64,000 bases of DNA from Verrucomicrobiaceae bacterium (GTDB lineage: Bacteria > Verrucomicrobiota > Verrucomicrobiia > Verrucomicrobiales > Verrucomicrobiaceae). The position numbers and the translations under genes were made by a program. The DNA lies in assembly GCA_016795485.1 (NCBI GenBank), contig JAEUHM010000046.1, positions 222,467 through 286,466 on the forward strand, written 5' to 3'. Under the pieces are notes generated by a model. The model saw nothing but the letters and a program-made list of their open reading frames with translations, searched no databases and was not told where the DNA came from. Of the stretch, positions 59,601 through 64,000 are shown in pieces (positions within the stretch are counted from its first letter, which is position 1; every line of letters begins with the position of its first letter).

Positions 59601-61439
59601 GCCCCTGAGGTGGAGAAGCCAGGTGATGTGGCAAAAGGCAAGCTCCTCTTCACCGGTGCTTGTGCCGTATGCCATAAGCTAGGTGACATCGGTGCTGCGG
59701 TGGGACCACCACTCGACGGCATGGGCGCACACGGTGCCGCTGAGTTGCTCGTGCACATCGTCGATCCTAACCGCGAGGTGGAGCAGAGCTTCTGGGCGCA
59801 CAACGTCACCACCAAGAAAGGCGAGTTCTTGCAAGGCGTCATCACGGGTGAAAACTCAGCCACCCTCACCCTCGCCACCCAAGTGGGCGTGCGTGAGATT
59901 CCAAAGACCGAGATCGACAAGCGCGAGAACACCCGCCGCAGTCTCATGCCGGAGGGCTTGGACGCACTCGGGGCCGAGGCACTCCGTGACATCCTGGCCT
60001 TCATGGTAGGCGATGCCGCCAAGCAGTTCCGCATCCTCAACCTCGCCGATGCCTACACTGCCGACAGCCGCGGTGGCGTATTCGCTGGACCCGCACCCAA
60101 CCAAGGCCAAGTCCGCATCAGCAAGTTAGGCAACTTCAAGGTCGAAGGCATCCCGTTCTTCATTCAAGACGCCGCAAAGAGTGCCACCGGTGCCAATCTC
60201 ATTGTCCTCAAAGGCGGCCCAGGCAAAGACAACCACTCGCAGACCTTCCCCGCCAAGGTAGAGATTCCAATCGGCGTGAAAGCCAAGCGCCTGCAACTGC
60301 TCAGCGGCATCTCCGGCTGGGGCTGGCCAGCGGTTCGCGAGGAAGAGCCCGCCATGAAGGCCACCGTCGTCTATGAAGGCGGCGAAAAAGAAGAGTTTAC
60401 CTTCATCAACGGCGTCCACTTCTCCGACTACATTCGCCCCGTGGAAGTCCCCGGCTCCAAGCTCGTGGAAGACATCACGGACGGCCAACAGATGCGCCTG
60501 CTAACCATCGACCTCAGCAAAAACGCCGTCGCCAAAACCCTCATCCTCGAAAGCCCGGAAGGCAACAAAACCGCCCCGGTCATCGCTGCCGTCACTGCCG
60601 ACATCCAAGGCAAGATCAGCGCCAAAGGCGGCGAGCGCCAAGCCCCTGGGCAAGCGAAAAGTAAAGGAAAGGGCAAAGGCAAAGCTGGCCCGCAGCAGGT
60701 CGGCCCAGCACCAGAAGACTCACCCAAGATCGGCGGACAAGGTGACGGCCCTCTCGTGCCCGCCATCTCTCCTACGTGGGAAGCAGGCAAGACCAAGGTT
60801 CTGGTCATCGGCGGCGGTTCCTCGCATAACTTCGCCAAGTTCTTCGGCGATACCGATGTGGCCACACTCAAGTCCGCAGGTTACACCGTTCACTACACCG
60901 AAGACCGTGATCAAGCCGCCGAACTGCTGTCCGCAGCCGACGTGGCCGTCATCAGCGTGAACCGGAAGTTCTTCGACACCGCTAAGTATCGCAAAGCCCT
61001 TTTCGACCGCGTCAATAGCGGCAAAGGCGTCGTCATGCTCCACCCTGGCACTTGGTACGGCTATGCAGGTTGGCCAGAGATCAACAAAGAGATCGTCGGC
61101 GGCGGCTCGCGTGGCCATGACAAGCTCGGCACCTTCTCCGTCAACGTCACCCGCAAAGACCACGCCATCATGATCGGTGTGCCCCAAACCTTCGAGGTGT
61201 TCGACGAACTCTATTACATGAATGCCGAAGGCGCTCCTGAAGGCACCAACAACATCGAAGTCCTGGCCGAGACCAGCCCCAGCCAGAAATACAACAAGCC
61301 CCACCCCAGCGTCTGGATCACCGATCACCCCAAAGCAAGAATCGTCGGCATCGCCCTCGGCCACGACGACAAAGTCCACGACCTAGAAGCCTTCAAAGCC
61401 ATCCTCACCAACTCCGTGAAGTGGGTAGCTGGCAAGTAA
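56607..61439 (+). CDS. Exported giant: ThuA + PVC-type dehydrogenase + HEAT + cytochrome c + ThuA-like
   Basis: A 1610-residue exported protein. In order: signal peptide (LILTFLTLAVLPVTAA); a ThuA domain (about 20-270, RVFIRAGAKSHAPGAHDF, GGGLVVIHAAAVSK, NFDIDDEIYYDMD); a PVC-type haem-binding or membrane-bound-dehydrogenase beta-propeller domain (about 300-700, FNLSLVAAEPLVNKPMNID, DGLRVKPDGS-like elements such as VRFKPDGSAFEQYASRGGN); HEAT-like repeats (about 700-980); a cytochrome c domain with haem motif CAVCH at 1019-1023; a beta-rich domain; a Lys-rich linker (KSKGKGKGKAG); and a second ThuA-like domain (about 1390-1610, TKVLVIGGGSSHNFAKFF, GKGVVMLHPGTWYGYAGW). The ATG at 56607 starts the signal peptide. 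The stop codon is the first part of a 141-bp tandem repeat. Its role is probably oxidative sugar use, inferred from the domains. Confidence 0.88.
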   Translation: MKRLILTFLTLAVLPVTAADPLRVFIRAGAKSHAPGAHDFPQFLKDWVPMLNERGAKCEGSLEFPTKEQLDRTDVLILHAQEAGNIKIGDERKNLMAFLARGGGLVVIHAAAVSKDHDWFKGIIGGSWHFGKTKWLEAPMSLYFTDHFNPITKDISNFDIDDEIYYDMDLLPEAKILAAAYTPNTPQVKGGNKEAQARAAEAVAKKKAVNIYDIQPQAWTYEKDNYRAFTFIPGHWYKNFSHNGIRTAILRGIAWAGKRPNVDELCKPTELGDALRYVDGGCPSPQALPKDLEIHPEFNLSLVAAEPLVNKPMNIDWDAKGRLWVTETPEYPNGLREANVEAWKDSGAIQPGQYQREPLDRISILSDTNGDGVMDRKQVFADKIELATSSVFYKNGVIVSAAPDIWFFEDTDGDDKADKRTKLYTNLGNRDTHAVINNMRLGLDGWVYATHGYSSTEDVKSGDGSKGFGPVGAGVVRFKPDGSAFEQYASRGGNTWGLNITSDGQVFYTQPTSGNHFIHVVLPEYVLAKGKLPGVVGTNGMLPREPTYPAMHWEQQAYVQIDQVGSYTAAAGCAIYEGGAWPAKWNYGYFTTEPTLNIVSHFMVEPDGVTYKAKREPGREQTEFIRSKNLWFRPIEVRVGPDGALYVVDFCNQAVIHNDTRGPTHGPANAAVRPDRDHYYGRIWKVQHKEAKAAVSNSKTNVTQGSAALKLYESAKENAPEAIVTSYSSAKDDWSRSALIAAASDEAKATIQAALNSELGNEVVSLVEALLPSASKEAAEVIALCVDGKSEALKIAILRGLAAQMNDQIANSKPPLAAFKKLLSGPLAGYVLPIVSRWKNCEDLAGQVSEATQTLVKTLSNRDGSIEARIGAARALVGLGGSHAQTGVESLADPTSPEALGSAIIAALDEAGSASALVPAMDVIKPALQQAAFEAVLKRPEATLALLAAVKAGSIDRATFAPGDVGRLRSHPNKQIARQAAALFQVNNAAKDAIIAKLAPEVEKPGDVAKGKLLFTGACAVCHKLGDIGAAVGPPLDGMGAHGAAELLVHIVDPNREVEQSFWAHNVTTKKGEFLQGVITGENSATLTLATQVGVREIPKTEIDKRENTRRSLMPEGLDALGAEALRDILAFMVGDAAKQFRILNLADAYTADSRGGVFAGPAPNQGQVRISKLGNFKVEGIPFFIQDAAKSATGANLIVLKGGPGKDNHSQTFPAKVEIPIGVKAKRLQLLSGISGWGWPAVREEEPAMKATVVYEGGEKEEFTFINGVHFSDYIRPVEVPGSKLVEDITDGQQMRLLTIDLSKNAVAKTLILESPEGNKTAPVIAAVTADIQGKISAKGGERQAPGQAKSKGKGKGKAGPQQVGPAPEDSPKIGGQGDGPLVPAISPTWEAGKTKVLVIGGGSSHNFAKFFGDTDVATLKSAGYTVHYTEDRDQAAELLSAADVAVISVNRKFFDTAKYRKALFDRVNSGKGVVMLHPGTWYGYAGWPEINKEIVGGGSRGHDKLGTFSVNVTRKDHAIMIGVPQTFEVFDELYYMNAEGAPEGTNNIEVLAETSPSQKYNKPHPSVWITDHPKARIVGIALGHDDKVHDLEAFKAILTNSVKWVAGK

Positions 61440-61812
61440 CACGGCAGGCCAGACAAGAAAGACATCGCCCAAGGCTATGCCGAGCCAGCAGACGCTCCAC
61501 TTCAAGTGACACTCGAAACTACCTTCCCACCCCGAGCGCCATTCAGCGCAAAGAGTAGCTTCGACTGGCAGTCGAAGTAACGCGGCAGGCCAGATGTGAA
61601 TCTCATCGCCCAGGGCTATGCACCGCCAGCAGACGCCCCACTTCGAGTGACACTCGAAACTACCTTCCCACCCCCAGCGCCATTCAGCGAAAAGGGTAGC
61701 TTCGACTGGCAGTCGAAGTAACGTGGCAGGCCAGACAAGAAAGACATCGCCCAGGGCTATGCATCGCCAGCAGACGCTCCACTTCGAGTGACACTCGAAT
61801 CTACTTTCCCAC
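61434..61812. repeat. 141-bp tandem direct repeat, 2.7 copies
   Basis: Units start at 61434, 61575 and 61716 (AAGTAAC followed by GGCAGGCCAGA), exactly 141 bp apart. The third is truncated at about 61812. Units contain the hairpins CTTCGACT/AGTCGAAG (61559-61577 and 61700-61718) and TTCGAGTG/CACTCGAA (near 61642 and 61783). The first unit includes the stop codon of the ThuA giant. The unit length of 47 codons keeps frames open, but I regard it as non-coding. Confidence 0.9.
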
Positions 61813-61846
61813 CACTCCACCACTCCACCTCTCCCCATCTTCCGTT

Positions 61847-62104
61847 TCACCTCCTCGCCGCCAGGATCAACTCATTCAGCTTCTGAATCACCAACTGCAA
61901 CTGATTCGGGTCATAGTTCGCCTCCGGGTTCATATCCAAGGTAGTCACCGTGTTCGTGTTAGCGCTGGTGTTCTCTATGGCACTCGCCAAAGCCGCGTTC
62001 GTCGCTCGGGTCTGGATGTCGTCATTGAGCGCGTTGAGCTGATCACGCATCTGCTCGGCATCGATCTCAGTGTTCGCTTGCGGTAGGGATGGGTCGAAGG
62101 GCAT
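61847..62104 (-). CDS. Hypothetical protein, 85 aa
   Basis: A small protein with no signal peptide. It has an acidic, helical start (ANTEIDAEQMRDQLNALNDD), a Thr/Asn-rich middle, and a helical C-terminus (YDPNQLQLVIQKLNELILA). The codon pattern and composition look protein-like. No family was recognised. It is the second gene of a possible leftward pair with 62249-63061. Confidence 0.65.
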   Translation of the reverse strand: MPFDPSLPQANTEIDAEQMRDQLNALNDDIQTRATNAALASAIENTSANTNTVTTLDMNPEANYDPNQLQLVIQKLNELILAARR

Positions 62105-62248
62105 GGCTTGGGGAATACGTTTGCGGTTGTTTAGCGGTCGTTGAGGGGCGCTGGCGCGCCGTTGAGCAGTGGTTTAGCGGCCGTTTGATGAACAATGGCT
62201 CAGCAATCGCTCAACCATTGCTCAACAACCGCCAACGTGCCCCCCCCT
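62105..62248. other. Gap with GTTTAGCGGTCGTTGA-like repeats
   Basis: A short region with repeated TTTAGCGGNCGTT and CTCAACCATTGCTCAAC / GCTCAGCAATCGCTCAAC words between the two leftward hypothetical genes. No gene was seen. Confidence 0.4.
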
Positions 62249-63061
62249 TCACACTCCCACCGTGATGCTTTGCACAGCCGTCCACTCGCCTTGTTCGGTG
62301 CCGCCTTCCCAGTAGCGCATGCGGTATTCGCGCACTTCGGGTTGGCCGGGCACTAGCAGCGGGCGCTCGTCCAGGTAGGGGCTTTCGGAGTCGATCCCCA
62401 GCAGCACCCACTCGCCATTTCCACGGCGGCTGTAGATGGCCACGGCGTACCAGCCGTGTTTCTTGAAGCTCAGCCGCACGCACTGGCAGCCAGTCCCTTG
62501 CTCCAGCTTCATGCTAAACTCCGGCACCGTGATCTCTACGGTGTCCTCTGGTCCTACGATGCCCAGGTCTATGCCCATGGCCTCCGTGTAGCCGGGCTTG
62601 GACTTGATGTCCTGCACCAGACGGAAGATGCGCTGTAGCGCTCCTGGTTTGACCGTGATCCCCACCGGCAGCGTGGGCGGTGTCGGCGCGGTGAACACGG
62701 GGAACACAAAAGCCGAGTCTCCCGCACCGTCCTCCAGTTCCCGCAGAGATGCCGTGCAGGCGGGTGCAAAATCGCGCACCGTGGTCAACCATAATCCCAG
62801 GCCATAAGCCATGGTAAGGTTGTCCCCCACGCCCTGGTTCACCACGTCGGTGTCTAAGGGCAAAGCCGCCGCTACCGTGGGTAGCTTGATGGCTAGGTTC
62901 TCATGCCACTCTGGCCGTTGAGCCAGCAATCTTGGATAGTAACGTTGTCTTTTCATCGTGTTGCGTTTGCGTTTTCTGTTTTGGTTAGAGGGAGTCGTCG
63001 GAGTGACAGGCCCCCAAAGAGTTCCAGAGTTCCACAGCGCGCCATTGCTCCACAGCGCCAT
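62249..63061 (-). CDS. Hypothetical protein, 270 aa, with strong SD
   Basis: An unusual start, MALWSNGALWNSGTLWGP, precedes a basic linker (NQNRKRKRN) and the main part (MKRQRYYPRLLAQRPEWHEN through the C-terminal REYRMRYWEGGTEQGEWT). The C-terminal segment looks like a fibronectin type III-like strand set, of the kind that ends many verrucomicrobial hypotheticals. The start at 63061 is supported by GGAGGT, 7 bp before the ATG, a rare strong Shine-Dalgarno for this window. A start at 62956 (MKRQRYY) is the alternative. Function unknown. Confidence 0.75.
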   Translation of the reverse strand: MALWSNGALWNSGTLWGPVTPTTPSNQNRKRKRNTMKRQRYYPRLLAQRPEWHENLAIKLPTVAAALPLDTDVVNQGVGDNLTMAYGLGLWLTTVRDFAPACTASLRELEDGAGDSAFVFPVFTAPTPPTLPVGITVKPGALQRIFRLVQDIKSKPGYTEAMGIDLGIVGPEDTVEITVPEFSMKLEQGTGCQCVRLSFKKHGWYAVAIYSRRGNGEWVLLGIDSESPYLDERPLLVPGQPEVREYRMRYWEGGTEQGEWTAVQSITVGV

Positions 63062-63150
63062 TAGCGGGACCTCCGGTAAAGGTTAAGAAGCGCGTGCCAA
63101 GCCATCCCAGCCCGAGGGCAATCTGAAATTGCCCACGCCCCCCGTGTCAT

Positions 63151-63478
63151 TGACGGAGGGCAACGCCAGAATGACGGAGGGCAACGCCAGAATGACGGAG
63201 GGCAACGCCAGATTGACGGAGGGCAACGCCGGATTGACGGAGGGCAACGCCAGATTGACGGAGGGCAATGCCAGATTGACGGAGGGCAATGCCAGATTGA
63301 CGGAGGGCAACGCCAGATTGACGGAGGGCAACGCCGGATTGACGGAGGGCAACGCCAGATTGACGGAGGGCAACGCCAGATTGACGGAGGGCAACGCCAG
63401 ATTGACGGAGGGCAACGCCAGATTGACGGAGGGCAACGCCAGATTGACGGAGGGCAACGCCAGATTGACGGAGGGCAA
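63151..63478. repeat. 21-nt tandem array, 15 full units plus one partial
   Basis: TGACGGAGGG starts at 63151 and recurs every 21 nt up to 63466 (16 starts), the last unit being partial. Most units continue CAACGCCAGAT; variants are AACGCCGGAT and AATGCCAGAT, and the first units end in CAGAA. All units are the same length, so frames stay open on both strands; the forward frame would read LTEGNAR repeats. I see no protein context and treat it as a minisatellite. Confidence 0.92.
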
Positions 63479-63810
63479 AACCGCGCTGCCAAGGCCAAAA
63501 ACCTGCTTTTCGGGCCATTTTGGGCCGATTTTGCCCCTCCAGAGGCCAAAACCACCCCCCAGCCACCCAAAAGCAGCCGTGTTGGCACCACAGAACCGAT
63601 TTTCCCCAAAAAAGTCATCGGGTGCGGATTTCACCACGATTGGCGGGGAATCCCTTAGCCAAAAAGTTCTGGTTTTTTGGAATCGGCCCATCGCCCCCCG
63701 CTCCGGCGATCCACTGCGCTCATCGTGACGATGCGGGCTAAACGGGGCTGTTCAGTCTTGAGACACCAGACTTTCAGACACCAGAAGCCAGACCGATCAC
63801 CGTCTACCGA
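63479..63810. other. 332-bp region with A/T-tracts
   Basis: No gene was supported. The first half carries short A- or T-tracts at 63497, 63507, 63518, 63529, 63548 and 63569, spaced about 10-21 bp, in a GC-rich background. It separates the 21-nt array from the leftward C-terminal gene. Confidence 0.45.
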
Positions 63811-64000
63811 TCACTGCCCCCACATCCTCACCTCACGGCGGATTTCATCGAACAAGTCCAGGATGTACTGCCGGAGGGCCTGGGAATGGCGGGTCAACTG
63901 AGCGAGGCCGGGGTTGAGCTTATCGCCCCGCTCGTTGTCGTAGATGGTCTGGTCAGAGATGCAGGCCCCTGGGCGCGTGGCGACCTCCATAGCGGAGGCA
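63811..64000 (-). CDS. Probable helix-turn-helix protein (partial, N-terminus outside window)
   Basis: The last 63 codons of a leftward gene. The C-terminal part reads EVATRPGACISDQTIYDNER, then GDKLNPGLAQLTRHSQALRQ and YILDLFDEIRREVRMWGQ. The pattern ISDQTIYDNERGD-NPGL resembles the recognition helix and loop of Xre-type HTH domains, but the call is not certain. The remainder lies beyond the right edge. Confidence 0.6.
   Translation of the reverse strand, partial: ASAMEVATRPGACISDQTIYDNERGDKLNPGLAQLTRHSQALRQYILDLFDEIRREVRMWGQ

Noticed and set aside
61383..61850. 155-aa leftward open frame over the 141-bp repeats
   Set aside because: It exists because the unit is 47 codons without a stop; it also overlaps the end of the ThuA giant. 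The Cys/Trp-rich composition is unlike a real protein here.
63151..63478. CRISPR array
   Set aside because: Repeats are directly adjacent with no spacers, and no cas gene is near.
63061..63728. Several open frames over the 21-nt array on both strands
   Set aside because: All frames stay open because the unit is 21 nt; no start signal or family supports one of them.
1..64000. tRNA or rRNA genes
   Set aside because: No clear T-loop sequences or rRNA segments were noticed by eye; a tRNAscan-SE run would settle this.

Overview
The window looks like a chromosome segment of a Verrucomicrobiota bacterium, probably near Prosthecobacter/Verrucomicrobium. I infer this from content, not from a marker gene. 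The clues are two DUF1501 proteins with Tat signals, a PSCyt1/DUF1549/DUF1553 protein, a ThuA/PVC-type dehydrogenase/cytochrome c giant, a sulfatase, a fused SecDF, an eukaryote-like single-chain glycyl-tRNA synthetase, and very long Calx-beta and FG-GAP surface proteins. Many genes lack a clear Shine-Dalgarno sequence and start just after a C/A-rich stretch.

Layout. 1-11.4 kb is mostly housekeeping: a partial class III aminotransferase (-), gmk plus an overlapping conserved gene of unclear role, an esterase, secDF, trmL, a 2-hydroxyacid dehydrogenase (-), a DUF1501 protein, scpB (-) and a CdsZ-type zinc-ribbon protein (-). 11.5-25.6 kb is dominated by two leftward giant exported proteins: a 2955-residue M6-protease/Calx-beta/PKD protein and a 1177-residue FG-GAP protein. 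They are separated by a degenerate 22-nt repeat array, a 146-residue hypothetical gene and a cluster of about 213-bp palindromic repeats. 25.6-28.4 kb holds a membrane-anchored HEAT-like gene between two diverged direct repeats, then more copies of the 213-bp repeat. 28.4-36.7 kb is leftward: glycyl-tRNA synthetase, then a tightly packed operon read in the order ECF sigma factor, FecR-like protein, PSCyt1/DUF1553 protein, DUF1501 protein.

37-54 kb carries an unaccompanied formate dehydrogenase alpha-like subunit, a DUF3592 protein (-), recJ, a glycosidase-like protein overlapping a DUF4407 coiled-coil membrane protein (both -), a sulfatase, an alpha/beta hydrolase (-), glcE-glcF (no glcD) translationally coupled to two membrane-associated genes, a hybrid histidine kinase (-), and rpmI-rplT. 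54.2-61.4 kb holds tcdA, a PEP-hydrolase-like TIM-barrel protein, a GxxExxY protein bracketed by short repeats, and a 1610-residue protein with a ThuA-like domain at each end. From 61.4 kb to the end come a 141-bp tandem repeat, two hypothetical genes, a 21-nt tandem array with 16 repeat starts, and the C-terminal end of a probable HTH protein (-).

How the genes fit together: the sulfatase, DUF1501, DUF1553, ThuA/cytochrome, FecR/ECF and glycosidase-like proteins suggest degradation of complex sulfated polysaccharides with dedicated extracytoplasmic regulation. The most unusual material is non-coding: at least five repeat families, several of which begin or end exactly at gene ends. No rRNA, tRNA, CRISPR array, prophage or complete insertion sequence was recognised by eye.
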